DNA of 64,000 bases, from positions 271,364,109-271,428,108 of the forward strand of contig OX422222.1 in assembly GCA_949130495.1 (NCBI GenBank). The letters are read 5' to 3'. Positions within the stretch are counted from its first letter, which is position 1. Every line of letters starts with the position of its first letter. Below are positions 47,136 to 59,177 of the stretch, piece by piece. Source of the DNA: Sambucus nigra (lineage: Eukaryota; Streptophyta; Magnoliopsida; Dipsacales; Adoxaceae). The notes beneath the pieces were generated by a model that saw only the letters and a list, made by a program, of their open reading frames with translations, was not told the origin of the DNA and did no database searches. A program made the translations under genes and the position numbers.

Positions 47136-47981
47136 TCAAGTATTCTCCACTATGGCCTCCGAGGACACAAGTGGCACGGGTTGATGGTCACAAAGAAAAA
47201 CCTCATTTATCCTATTTTTCCTTTCACTCTCTTCGACATGACTACATGAGTCCAATAGCGATTGGATGTCCATAGCGAGGCTTTTATCCACCGGCCTGAA
47301 TTCTTTGCCAAAATCATCTAAGCTCATATCTCCTAATTCTCTCTCTTGATTAATTTCTAAGTCCTCTCTCACTCTCTCAATCTCTAAATCCTCTCTCTCG
47401 CTCTTAACTACGTGATCTCCCTCGCTCTCCACCTCAGTCACTACACTCGTTATCTCAACCTCTAGCTCAACATCAAAATTATCTCCCTCACTTGTTGTAA
47501 CATGGAATAGCCCTAACGGCTCTCTCTTGTGATTCCTCTCGTGCTCGTGTACGATCTCTTCCATAGATCCGTCTTTCATGATCCGCCCTCATCACCCTAG
47601 GTCTTTGTGATGTTAAACATATTTTTTTTAAGAGTCATGTTCCCGAATGTGATTTTCATTTGCCCATTGCGTGTATTAACAAGTGCATTAGTCGTAGCTA
47701 ATAATGGGAGTCCAAGGATCACGGGAACATGATTACCCGATAAAGTGGAGGTATCATCGTCCCAAATGATAAAATTCATCGGGAAGTAGAAAGTGTCAAC
47801 TTGGACGATCACATTCCTCAACGACCCCTCGAGGCATCTTCACGGAACGATCTGCGAGTTGAAGAGTCATATTTGTGGGTTTAAGGTCCCCCAAACCTAA
47901 TTGCTTATAAATGGAGTATGGGAGAATGTTAACACTCTCCCCTAAATGTATTAGCGCTCTCTCAATTCGATTCTTCCCCAT
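47136..47981 (-). pseudogene. Athila-like aspartic protease and downstream linker
   Basis: Minus-strand order: ESVNILPYSIYKQLGLGDLK and MTLQLADRSVKMPRGVVE (from 47981), then VQVDTFYFPMNFIIWDDD and HVPVILGLPLLATTNALV (to 47597), then a Glu-rich linker with DKSLAMDIQSLLDSCSHVE (47579-47136). These are standard Athila/Ty3 protease signatures. The usual catalytic LGAS motif reads LGES here, and the Asp position shows HLGES. Two frame breaks split the gene (near 47800 and 47590). The protease would cleave the Gag-Pol polyprotein; this copy is inactive. Confidence 0.85.
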
Positions 47982-50001
47982 GATTCACAAAATGATGGGT
48001 GCACCCGGATCTTTAAATTTTGGTGGAAGGTCTCTTGACAGTAATTAACTAATGTTCTATGTTAAAAACACATTTTTCTTTACCTTTAGCGTACGTTTCG
48101 TCGTGAGTAAGTCCTTAAGGACTTTAGCATAGGAGGGAATTTACTTTATGGCATCGAGAAAAGGTAAGTTAATCTTTACTTGCTTAAGAACGTCAAAATC
48201 ATCATTACGAGAGGTCTCCTTAGAGTATGATACCAACCGTTGAGGGTATGGAGTTTCAATGGGAGGTTTCACAACTACCTCGGGCCTCACTATGTCATGA
48301 TTACCACTCTTTCTCAATGAGACATCTTTGTCCTCTTGCATGCCGGGAGAAATTTCCTTGTCATTTTGCTCGTCGTGCAGAAGAGGTGACAAGTCAACAA
48401 CGCTTCCAGTACGTTGAGTGGTAATTGCACTACATTTCTCTTGATGGTCGTTGGATGTAGAGCTAACACTAGTTTGACCTTGAGGAGGTCTTTGGCCTTG
48501 AGCCAAAAACTTACCCTGCTCTTGGATACTTAAGGATGATTGCAACTTTGAGATGTTCGTATTCATTTTGGCAAACATGCGGGAATTTTGGGCATTGGTT
48601 ACATTTTTTATGCATGGATGAATTGGTTCACAGTATCCTCGAAAGTTCTCCTTAATGGGATGAAATACGGCGCAAGAGGTGGTGCGAAACTTATTAAAAA
48701 TGAGGAGGCAGTGGTTAAGGAGGGGCAATGTGTGAATTGGGATTCAATGCAGTATGTTGTTGTCCGTAACTAAACCCAGGATGATTCCTCCATGAAGGGT
48801 TACAAGAATTCTTGATAGGGGCATTAAAATTATCCTTAAGATTTCCTATTGCTCCCACTTGCTCGTGAAGCATAACTTTACAGGTGGGTATCAACAGACA
48901 TTCCTCTCTTGAATGACCCGCCTAAAAAATGGCACACACATCCTCTCTTGATTGAGTGGATACGGGTGTTTCTTTTACCTGTAATTTGACTACATATTTA
49001 AATTGTTTATCAATTTGGTTTATTTGAAGTTGCATTGCAGCTTCTTTATCCAAATAATAAAGTATGGATGCAGAACGAGCGGTGGGTGTCTGTCGAACAC
49101 GGTTTTAGGTGTTAGGTTCAGATGTGTCCTATACTTGAGTAGTCTCGGCGACATACTTGAGATTGACCTCAACATCATTCGCTTCTAACTCGAAAAATGA
49201 TCTCTCGCACATAGTTTCAACGAATTGTTTAGACGATATACTTATCCCATAGTAGAATAAAGAGATAAGAAGATACTTCTCAAAACCACAATGTGGGTAT
49301 ATGCTAATCAACTCTTGGAAGCCCTCCTAACATCGATCGAATGGCTCATTTTCTTGCTGTTGGTATGTTTGAATTTGAGCTTTGATGGAACTCATTCAAT
49401 GTTGGGGAAAGAATTTTAAGAGAAACTTCGCTACCATTTCCCTCCATGTTCTAATTGAGTTCGGTGATAAAGAACAAAACCAGGTCTTAACTTTATCCTT
49501 TAAGGAAAAAGGAAAACATTTTAGGCGAACGACATCTTAAGTGAAAGCTTGATCACTAAACGTGTCTCACGCCTCTTCAGACTCACGGATGTGGAGGTAT
49601 GGTTTCTCCGAATCCAAGTGGTAAAAGGTGGGAATAATCTGGTTCATCCCATTGCGAAAATGAAATTGTCCCGCATTATACGAAAGTAAAACGCATCCCA
49701 GAGTGACGGTTTGTTCGGGATATAGGAGTTCTTTCGTGAGACGATATGACATTTCGCCCTCACTTGTAGCAAAATTAGTATTATCCAACATGGATCTCTA
49801 TCCAATTGATTTGAATTCCTCACTCGACACACTCAGAGTGTGACTCAATGTGTGACTTGTGATAGAGTTAGGCGGCGTAAGAGGTGGGACCCAAAACTGA
49901 GGAGCGTTTGGAGTGGGTGGGCTATCGGGGTTGTACTCTCCTAGGTGATTTTCGTTAATTTGGATAGGAGTAGATTGTGGAGTTTGTTGAAGATTTTGCA
50001 T
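47982..50001 (-). pseudogene. Athila-like gag
   Basis: It starts at the minus-strand ATG at 50001 (MQNLQQTPQSTP), about 140 bases after the primer site. Motifs in order: NQIIPTFYHLDSEKPYLHIR (near 49600), FPFSLKDKVKTWF (49520), PFDRC-EGFQELISIYPHCG (49310), a CCHC-like knuckle CAIF-AGHSREEC near 48930, then a Gln/Ser-rich tail with QSSLSIQEQGKFLAQGQRP. Several stops and frameshifts break it. Gag would assemble the particle. The gene order gag then protease fits the family. Confidence 0.85.
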
Positions 50002-50120
50002 AAAAGGTTTTTGAGAGATGCTATATTTTTTTCTTTTTCTTTTTCTTTTTAATTTTCCTGAATTTTTTTGAATGTTTTGGATTTTATGATTAACTCAACC
50101 TAACCTAAAATTCTACCTAG

Positions 50121-50138
50121 TCCACGACAACGACAACA
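50121..50138 (-). other. Primer-binding site, tRNA-Asp type (decayed)
   Basis: The minus strand reads TGTTGTCGTTGTCGTGGA. It matches the Athila site TGGCGCCGTTGCCGGGGA at 13 of 18 positions. It lies six bases from the LTR start at 50145. Confidence 0.75.
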
Positions 50139-50144
50139 AAAACT

Positions 50145-51655
50145 TGACGCGACTCAAAATGTGCCTCTAGTGAATGATAATTACGGTTCAAGTGCAAAAC
50201 GGTCGCGTAAGTAATAAACCCGGTAAGACGGGGTCGAATCCTCATGGATTAGGACGTAGAAAGTAATGACGATAGGTAAGATGATAAACCATATGGTTGA
50301 ATCTAGAAGAAGAAAGAAAATATGATTGATTTTAAGTTTATCTACAAACTGGATGCAAATTAATTAAACTATGTATACGGAAGTAAACTAACTATGAATT
50401 ACTGAATATGAATGAGAAAATTAGGTTAGACTACAATCCCCCGAACCCACGTACGTTTCTCGGATATAAAATTAGTTGTGAATTAGATAATTAATTAAAC
50501 CACTGACTTTATTAATTTCAAGCATTACATATATAAGGGTACAAGCCTGCATCATACATAATCAGGAATACAATAAAGTTGTGTCAAAATGGCTGAAATG
50601 TACGTCGCACTCTTAAACACCCAGGTTACTTAGGGAAAACGAGATCAAAAGTCCTACGACGGTTGTGACAATTAATCAACACGATTCAATAATTTATTTA
50701 ATTCAGGGAATTACTTTTATATCTATGCAAACCATATTGGGTTGGGTGCAGGCATTCAAACCCTTAGAAATCTAGTCGGACAGGATTTCGTGAAAACTAA
50801 CACAAATCTTAGTGTTGCATGCGTTGAAAATCACAACTACACTAGTGTTAAACATGCATGGGAGATTTAGAATCCCAGGAAAATAAAGGAACATGCAATT
50901 AAAATCAACTTGAAGATAAAGAAGAAGGAAACAAACTTGATTGATGAAAACCTTGAATTTAATCTTTGAAAGTGTAAATCTCTATGAATAAATTAAAAAT
51001 AGGGTTCTTGGGTCTTCCCCTCTATTGTTCTCCATCAAAAACTTCTTAAAACTATCTTTAACAATAAACTATAATGTTACATTTACGGTTTTGTGAGAAT
51101 ACCCTTCAACTAAAACTCTTTGAACCAATCAAAAAGAAAATAACTTTTTGCACATCAGACCCCTCGAACCGATTCAGGGGTACATGCGAATCGATTCGCC
51201 CCCAAACCGGTTCCTTCTGGGGTTCGTGTAATTTCTGTGGTTTGGGTCCTCTTTTCTTCTTTTACACTGAGAATTTTTCTCTTATTTTCTTCTCAATCTT
51301 CAAATTTGCATAATGCTTTCACCGTAGCTCAAATTCGGGTGCCATTTTTTCCAATATTCTTGTAACTTCGCCATCTTTGACTTTCCAGTTGGCCCCACAT
51401 CGGAACAATGGCTACAAAATTATAAAAATACCCTTGAAGTCATTTTTTCTTTATTTCTTTCACTATTTTGAGTTCTCTTCCACACTAACTTGCATGAAAT
51501 ACCTATAAAACATATAAGAGAGTCACAAAACACGAAATACTTGTCGAAAAGGGTTAGTAGCATAAATGTGATACAATTCCAATTTAATTACAATGCACGA
51601 AATCATAAAATGACCTAAATTATGGGGATAAATATGAAATATTTGTGCCCAATAA
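50145..51655 (-). repeat. Athila-like 5' LTR
   Basis: 1511 bp. On the plus strand it starts TGACGCGACTCAAAATGTG and ends CCCAATAA, where the usual CA has decayed to AA. One perfect GAATCGATTC palindrome lies at about 51187-51199 with a decayed neighbour; the 3' LTR has lost it. Confidence 0.9.
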
Positions 51656-51660
51656 TCCTT

Positions 51661-53075
51661 TTCCCTCGCACTATGGGTCCTCCCTCACCCGAGCCTATTT
51701 GAATCCCTAAGGAATATCAGTACGCTCTGCGTTCTCCTCCTACTAATGGATCACCGCCAGCGCAACTCCATATACCAAATCTTGCCTAGTAAGGGGCTAA
51801 CCTACCCATTGATCCGAAGGAGAAGGAATTAAAAAAAGTCAAGGAAGACCTCCTGATGTTGGCTAAGAAGTTTGACCAAGTTCGACTCTCTGAGAACTAC
51901 ATGGACTATACCCACATGTCTCCTTATCCTAAACCAAGGCTACCAAACAAATTCAAGATTCCTAACATCGAGAAGTTCAGAGGTAGTGGACCCCCAATTG
52001 TTCATCTCCGAAGATACTACCGAGCCATGACTCTCCTAGGTGCCTCTGAGGAAATAATAATGGCCCAAATGTTTCAATAGACTTTAAAGGACATCACCCT
52101 TCGCTAGTTCTTATCCCTCGAGGAGTCTAGGATCCGCAGTTGGGAGGATGTTATCCGTGAATTCATGTCACAGTACACATACAACGAAGTATTAAAAGTC
52201 ACTCGTCGTGATTTAGAGATGCTGAAACAGAATCTTAGGAAATCCATTAGTAACTTCATAGCAATGTGGAGAAAGAAAGCAACCACCATGACCAACTAGC
52301 CTTTCGAAGAGGGGAAAGTTAGTATCGTGAAGAAGAATTTCTTATCCCATATTTGAGCGACGATGGAAGGATAGTAGTACCCTCATCTTCGAGCCCTTCG
52401 AGAAGCAGGAGTAGAGATTAAAGAAAGTCTTGCCAAAACAGAAGTGGAACCAAAGAAAGTATCCAGATAGTTCACTCCCAGAAAGTATGCGAAGCCTGCC
52501 AATATCGCATCTTCAACCATCCACAACATCTCTTATCCTGCCACTTCAGGGCACCCGAAAGCCTCCCTAACCTAGTCAATAAGGAATACACCAAGCTTTA
52601 TGCTCCCCTCTCCAAAAATTATCAAGCCCTTTTAAGATAAAATATCATCAAACTATTGGACCCTCGTCCAGTACCAAACCCACTTCCCAAAAATTTCAAA
52701 CCAGATGCCCATTGTAACTTTCATCAAACTGTCGGCCATACCACTGACCAATGTTTCCACCTCTAAAATGTAATCCAAGGTCTAATCGACTGAGGTATCA
52801 TCGTCCCACCAACCAATCCCAAGACAAACACTACCCACAATCCACTCCCAAATCATACAAATGCCATCTTCCTAGAAGAAGACCCAAAATTTGATCTATC
52901 TAACCAGATGGTACCAAGTAAATCACCCATCATTCCCACATATTCTCCTAAAACCCTCCAAACTTGCCCATATTTTCTGTTACACCCTACCAGTTTTGTT
53001 GATCAGGCTCTAACACTCCTTACAAGGGCATGCATCGTTGTTCGTACCCGTTCTGGAGGAAAAAAATAGAATTAT
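51661..53075 (+). pseudogene. Tat/Ogre-like gag, continuation
   Basis: After the Athila-like insert, gag resumes with YTHMSPYPKPRLPNKFKIPN (51910-51970), HLRRYYRAMTLLGASEE, SWEDVIREFMSQYTYNEVLK (52140-52200) and SISNFIAMWRKKA. Near 52705 is the retained Tat/Ogre signature HCNFHQTVGHTTDQCFHL, followed by LID-GIIVPPTNPKTN. Multiple in-frame stops and at least two frame changes are present. Together with 43473-43619 it forms one gag. Confidence 0.85.
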
Positions 53076-53711
53076 CAGTAGTATTGAACCAACTTCTAGA
53101 ATTCGGGTTCAAATTTCCCTCCAAGATGACCATTGACTGCCAGAGATTCAGTGCGCTATTCTTGGAAGCTCGAAAATGGGCTTAAGAGTCAGATAATTCA
53201 GACATACTAGTGAAATTTACATCATGTCCGAACAACTTGATGCTTTGAAACTACAAGGTTACTTGGTCCCTTCACTTTTACATCTCCCCATTAAGTGGGA
53301 GGATTTATATGAAGAAGCCATTGAGGTTGTGAAGTGTATTAACTTCTCGTGGAAAGATGATGTCGTTACCATCGAATAGGGGGACAAATTCGATAGTTCA
53401 GATGAAGAGCAAAGACCAAAAAAGACTATCCCGATAGTCAACATATGTGGAATGATATCGTTTAAGGAGATGTTGGGAAAAATCAACAAGTTGGTTAAAC
53501 AACTCGAGGTCGATGAGGAATTGGGGTTTCTATTTTCCCCCTCTTTTGTGAACTGTATGACTAGATCGAGAAGGCATTACAAAGATCTAAACTCACAGTC
53601 ATCAGTAATCGATATAGGAAAAGGTGTTAAGAATCTTCCTATGCCGGAAATGACCCTCGAGGAGAGAAAGATCCCCGATCAGTTGAAGAATACCCAAGCT
53701 AACATCACTCT
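53076..53711 (+). pseudogene. Gag-protease junction of the Tat/Ogre-like element
   Basis: A partly open segment (for example 53452-53829, 125 aa: ISFKEMLGKINKLVKQLEVD, then NTLIKLLTRTTVPPSTMLEE). It lies between gag and protease in the same orientation and probably encodes the spacer upstream of the protease. No domain recognised. Confidence 0.55.
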
Positions 53712-54518
53712 GTGGGGACTCTTTATGTCCTCCCAGTTACACCGAAATACCTTGATCAAACTACTCACCAGGACCACAGTCCCTCCTTCCACCATGCTAG
53801 AAGAAGCAGTGAATTTGGTCAAATTCTAACCTCCACTAGAATGTTCTCCTTATCCAAAGAAGAAATCCCTAAGATTGGATCAAACCATAACTATGCTTTC
53901 AGTATCTTTGTCAGAGTCATGGGGAAAACTGTCCCACTTTCGTTTGTCAATAATGGATCAACTCTTAATGTTTGTCTGTTGAGAACCCTCAATTACTTGG
54001 GACTTCTAGTGAGAGATCGTGCTCCAACCTCTACTGATGTACGTTCTTATGATAATACCCATCGACAAGTGATGGGGTCCATAAAGCTTACAATAGGGGT
54101 TGGCCTTATAAACCCTATTGTTGAATTCCAAGTCATCTACATCCTAGTTAGTTTCAATCTGTTGCTCGAACGACCATGGCTCCATAGCATTAAGGGTGTG
54201 TCTTCTTCCCTACATCAGAAACGGAAGTTCGTCGCCAATGGTCAGGTCATCATGATCTTAGGCGACGATGATAATACTAAGAATGCAAGCACCGGTAATA
54301 CAGTACTTGAATTACAATATAGGGCGAATGATATGCTTCTGTCAGGTTTTCAATTTGAACCACTTCTACTCCCAGCACGGGATGATTTAAAAGATAGGGT
54401 TTGTCCAGAGTATAAACCCCATAGCAATGTCAATGTAATACAGATGTTCAAGAACATGGACTTTATGCTTGAACTGGGGCTGGGACGAAAACAACAAGGG
54501 ATACTTGAACCCATTTGA
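53712..54518 (+). pseudogene. Tat/Ogre-like aspartic protease
   Basis: Signature order within the 268-aa frame: VPLSFVNNGSTLNVCLLRTL (54 kb region, about 53935-53995), VRSYDNTHRQVMGSIKL, NPIVEFQVIYILVSFNLLLE, RPWLHSIKGVSSSLHQKRKF. These follow the Ogre/Tat protease pattern closely. The catalytic D-[ST/N]-G triad reads NNGS, so the Asp is Asn and activity is lost. Uncharacterised N-terminal residues before about 53850 come from the neighbouring spacer. It would process Gag-Pol. Confidence 0.85.
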
Positions 54519-55260
54519 TGAAATAAAGATTTTCCTCAATATGCATTGGGTTATCAACCATCAGTTAAAGAACTCGGAATGATCTGCCCGCCTCGACTGA
54601 AGAGAAGGCTAGAAAATACTAATACCATCTTAAGAGATTACTTGAACGAAAGATTCATCAGAGAGGGTGAAGATTTCCCCTTATGAGGCTCTCCTGAACC
54701 GTGATCATGTGGACAAGAAGATGAAACTCGGAATGGAGATCTTTTTCCAAGAGAGTTACTCATGGGTCGAAAGTTCCCAGCATCAGGTGCAACCACTTAT
54801 TGAGAAGACTATAGCCGATACTGAAGATTCTGAGGGAAGTGACTCCGAGGATTCATTAAACTTACAGACACTGGGGCTGACACTCTACATGATCCACTCA
54901 AGCGCTACATCATCAAATCCATCCCACCTGATCAAAGATGCTACTGCACCCCTCCTCAACTGGAATGTTGCACCCATTCCACCTATTGAAATTCCATCCA
55001 ACCTAGATGTTTATCCTATTTCCTCCTATCTTATTGTTCCTCCTTATTATGATGTAATCAAGATCTCCTTGGATGAGGTTCTCAATGTTGTTTTTCCTAA
55101 CAATGAAATAAGTGAAGATTTTGAGTATCTTGATATGGTTTACATTAGTTGTCTTAATTCTACTCAAACTCTTGATGATGATTATTTTACAAATAAACAA
55201 TTCTTAACTTATTTAAATAAGGTTAATACCAAATAACATAACCGCATTCAAGTTAATGAA
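54519..55260 (+). pseudogene. Protease-RT linker of the Tat/Ogre-like element
   Basis: 54667-55236 is open for 189 codons (Ser/Asp/Glu-rich, TIADTEDSEGSDSEDSLN) and resembles no domain. In Ogre elements this interval can carry an intron, so parts may be spliced out. 54519-54660 has stops in all frames. Confidence 0.5.
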
Positions 55261-56034
55261 GATGAAACTATTGTTATTAATCTTGGTTCTAGTAGCCAAC
55301 TGTGCGAGATTAGGATAGGGGCCACCCTTCACGAGCATGAGTGCGCATAACTCGAGGAATTACTGAAGGAATCTATGAATGTCTTCGTATGGTATCACGA
55401 TGATATGATCGACATTGATCTTGAGATCGCTCAACATGAGATTTTAACTCTCCCAGAATGCAAAATTAGTCAAACGGAAACTGCGAAAGCTCCACACCGA
55501 ATGGTCGCTCAAGGTTAAGGAAGAAGTGGTCAAATAGTTGAACGCGAGTTTCATTCATGTAATCGAGTATCACATATGGCTAGCCAATATCGTACCTGTG
55601 CCAAAACTAGGAGGAAAGTTATGCATGTGCGTTGACTACCGAGACTTGAACAAGGCCTCTCCAAAGGATGATTACTCGCTACCCAATATCGACATGATTG
55701 TGGACAACATAACCAGTCACACTCTTAAGTCATTTGTTGATGGGTTTGCTAAATATAATCAGATCAAGATGCACCCAGATCATCAAGAGAAAACCGAATT
55801 CGTCACCCCCTGGGAACCTTTTATTACACCGTTTGGTCTAAAAAATGCAGGGGCTACCTACTAGAGGGTTGCCACGACCATCTTGCATGATCTAATACAC
55901 AAAGAAGTCGAGGTCTATGTGGATGATATGATTATCAAGTCTAAGACTAGGGAAGGTCATGTTCCCTCTCTCCTAAAGTTCTTCGAGCAACTATGATAGT
56001 ACCAATTGTGATTTAAACCATAAAATGTGACTTA
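55261..56034 (+). pseudogene. Tat/Ogre-like reverse transcriptase, truncated
   Basis: Motifs in order: FVWYHDDMIDIDLEIAQHEI (55385-55445), WLANIVPVPKLGGKLCMCVD (55577-55635), YRDLNKASPKDDYSLPNIDM, FAKYNQIKMHPDHQEKTEFV, FGLKNAGATY, and the active site YVDDMIIKSKTREGH (about 55916-55962). The catalytic Asp pair is intact, but stops occur (after GATY; FFEQL followed by two stops). The frame is lost around 56034, where an inverted LTR arm begins. Thumb, connection and the start of RNase H are missing. It would copy element RNA to cDNA in the particle. Confidence 0.9.
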
Positions 56035-56550
56035 CCCATACGCAATAGAACGGGTCAGAGCCCTATGTAAAAATAGTTTAGAAAATAACAAGTGAAAAAA
56101 TGTCATATTCAACAATTATTATATACATGTTAGATTATCGGACTCTCACTTGAGATTCTCACCTCTCATCTAGAGTGTACACCTAACATACCTCTAAGTC
56201 ATGCTAGTTATGGTTCACATGCTAACTAGTTCATATAAGTGTCAACTAATCATAACCCATATCTTTCCCACGTATTTCTCTCGCAATACAGGTAATACAT
56301 ATATACTCGTTTTCTCTTTTACATGGATAATCCCTTTTTCCAGTTAAGTATTCACTTACTTAATTCAATTCAGATTTCATTATCGTTCACGTCAACACAA
56401 TTCACATAGTAGATAATAACCCACATAAATATACATTTTCACACTATAATATATATGCATTAATATGGCGCCCCTAGGCTTAGCTGCGGCCCAAGATGTA
56501 AAATATATAACAAGTATGTATGTATACACACACACACACACACACACACA

Positions 56551-56636
<86 letters not shown>

Positions 56637-58952
56637 CACACACACACACACACACACACATACATTAATGCACCCCGAGACTCAACTGCGGTGCATGCAT
56701 ACTCTACTATCATATCCGGGTAAATCTCGTTACTATACATAGGACTATCGGTTCGGTATATCTCTCGAACCATAAATAAAAAACACAAATATTGGAGGCG
56801 AACATAGTCCTAAGCCTTTGGGCTACACACATTCCTATGCACATAAATGACTATTCAATACCATTGCTTTCACACAAGGCAATCCAACCTAAGTCCTATA
56901 TTCTAGGCAACAAGTCAAAAATCCCCACTAAGGCTCATCAAGATATAACTTCCCTCTACGCGCAAACCTCCCGTCGATAGCATGTAGGCTAGGTATGTCA
57001 TACACATAAATCAACAATAAGTAGGTATACACATCAACTTATATAAAATTTGGTACGCACTCGACCAATATCATATTAGGATTTCATCCTACCCCAAGTA
57101 CCCGTCGTATCTCTCGAATACCACCCGTACTTGTTAATCACGATTATATCATATATTTATTATGTAGTTATCACTCACATATTCCCAAGTACCCGTATAT
57201 ATATCACCAATATTACCTGTACTTGATCATGACGATTGTTCATCTCTTAATCGTATTATTATTATGTAGATATCTCTCATATAATTTTATTCCTCAATTC
57301 CATATAAGTTTCCAACATTAACTCATGTCCCTCATTCCTTGTTAATGTACCAAAATTATTCAAACATACTTCATTATATTTTATTATGTGGTTATCACTC
57401 ACATAATTTTCTATCCTTAATTCAATATTTAATTTTCCAACACTAACCCAAGTTTCTCACTCTTATAAAATGTACAAAAATTATTCGGAACCTACTGTGG
57501 GCTAAAATACAACTATCCAAACTGTTCGGGGCTAAAATAGAAATTATGGAATCTAGTCAGAAACCTAGAAATCTCGTTCAAACGACAACATGTCTCGTTT
57601 GAACGAGAACAACATCATTCCAGTTCGTCTTCAACCTCAGATTTCTGTGTTTTTCTTCAAGTTCTTTCACCCAAACCCTTCTGGATTATATTCTATCCAA
57701 ACCCAGATTTTTTAACATTGTTCTAACATGTTCAAGGGAAATTTTTACATAAGAATATCATCAAATTCATATGTTCATAAGGGTATTATCATCAAACCGA
57801 TTAAATCTTTAAAATTTCCATTTCACTAAATCCTCCATTTTTATACATCTTAAGAACCCAGAATTTAGAATTATCATTTCATAACTAAATCATCAATTTT
57901 TCATATTCAACATGAGTAGCATTCATTTACATGTAATTCCTAACATTATTTTCATATCTTCAATAAATAAATAAATCCTCTACCTGTAAAACTTATCCAT
58001 TTTCATGTTCATAGTCTCTACATGTATATCCATTTTCATGTTCATAATATCTACATATATAAATTTCCAACTACATGAATTTTCCTATCCATTAAATTTG
58101 ATTTATCAATCATTTTAATCCCAAATTCATAAGTTCATCAATCCAAAAAAGAAATCCTATTCTAACATGGATAATATAAGCACGAAAATAAAGTAAGAAT
58201 TACACTTGCCTTATGTGTAGGTATGAACCTTTGGAGAAGACAAGTGTTTGGCACTTCCTTTTCCTTTTTTCGACGGTAATTCGGTTGTCCCCTTGGTTTG
58301 ACCTAAGTGACTCTTCCTTTCCAAGAAACCCTTCCTTTCCTTAAGATAACCTTTCATTTTTCTCTAAGTCTTTTCAATCTCTCTCAGAAGACCTCACTTT
58401 GTGTTTTGATGAAAATGAACATTACGTACATCTAAAATCACATATATAATAAGTCTCTAAGGTTAGCTAAAGGAAAAAAAACGTAGGTACCATTCATCTC
58501 TTAAGAAAAATGACTAAAATGCCCTTTCAGAATGTCTTTTCATCTTCCAAATGACCCGAGTCCCAAAACAAATCCACGGGTAGACTTTTTTGCCTATTTC
58601 GACCCTTCTGGACTCAAGGGCGCACTCGAAATGATCATCTGAATGACTTAAAAATAAATCTCATTTTATTTCCCCACTTTAGTCCGGACACGACTCATAA
58701 ACGCGTTCCGACTTAATTTCCATTTGTGCCATATTATTTACTCACGATAATATTAAAAATCATCATATTGACATATTACTTTATATCACTAAGTAATATT
58801 CAAAATCATATATTACTTTAATCTCTGATAATATTCAATCCGGATTAATCCCAATTAATTTTTCATAATTAATTCCAATAAATCCCCATTGATTTGGCCC
58901 ATTAACTTTTAATTTATCTCATATTAAAAGTCATTAAAATTACGGGGTATCA
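56035..58952 (-). repeat. Left LTR arm (truncated chromovirus 3' LTR)
   Basis: On the minus strand it starts TGATACCCCGTAATTTT at 58952 and matches the LTR at 59178-63788 in reverse orientation. Near 56041-56075 it aligns with about 63236-63270, so roughly the last 530 bases of the LTR are missing. It includes a compound CA/TA/GA/CA microsatellite and the empty site for the solo LTR found in the right arm. Palindromic TCGTTTGAACGA-type motifs lie near 57572-57615. Confidence 0.88.
56525..56660. repeat. Compound (CA)n(TA)n(GA)n(CA)n microsatellite
   Basis: Direct observation: about 58 bases CA, 36 TA, 18 GA, 25 CA. The matching region of the right arm (about 61527-61553) is only a short GT/AT run. 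All frames across it are artefacts. Confidence 0.97.
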
Positions 58953-59177
58953 CATACTTCCCCCTTATAATGGAGTTTCATCTCGAAATTCACAAAAAAA
59001 GGCATGGTAAAAACAACTCCGGGTATATATCGCCCATCTCATCCTCGCGTTCCCAAGTAGACCCCTCAAGATTATGGTGCTCCCACTGGACACGCACCAA
59101 TGGAACTACCTTTGATCTCATACGTAGAAATATCACCTCAGCGAAGAAATATGGAACTGGAACACGCCATGTATCTA
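58953..59177 (-). pseudogene. Chromodomain end of chromovirus integrase plus polypurine tract
   Basis: On the minus strand, VRVQWEHHNLEGSTWERED followed by EMGDIYPELF (about 59110-59020) is a chromodomain tail as found at the integrase end of Tekay/Del-like chromoviruses, where it guides insertion to heterochromatin. TATAAGGGGGAAGTATG then leads straight into the LTR start at 58952, as expected for a polypurine tract. The gene is cut at 59177 by the right LTR arm in opposite orientation, so everything upstream of the chromodomain is absent. Confidence 0.85.

Larger units (their letters stand above)
43620..51655 (-). mobile_element. Athila-like Ty3 element, pol-deleted, minus orientation
   Basis: Two LTRs (43620-45090; 50145-51655) bound an internal region that reads on the minus strand: gag, then protease, with no reverse transcriptase, RNase H or integrase found. 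Flanking pentamers are TCCTC (43615-43619) and TCCTT (51656-51660). The LTRs differ by roughly 15 in the first ~125 bases by eye, so the insertion is old. It splits the gag gene of the Tat/Ogre-like host. With pol missing it cannot move alone. Confidence 0.9.

Noticed and set aside
56392..56788. Frames of Cys-Val, Tyr-Ile and Thr-His repeats.
   Set aside because: They are artefacts of the compound microsatellite.
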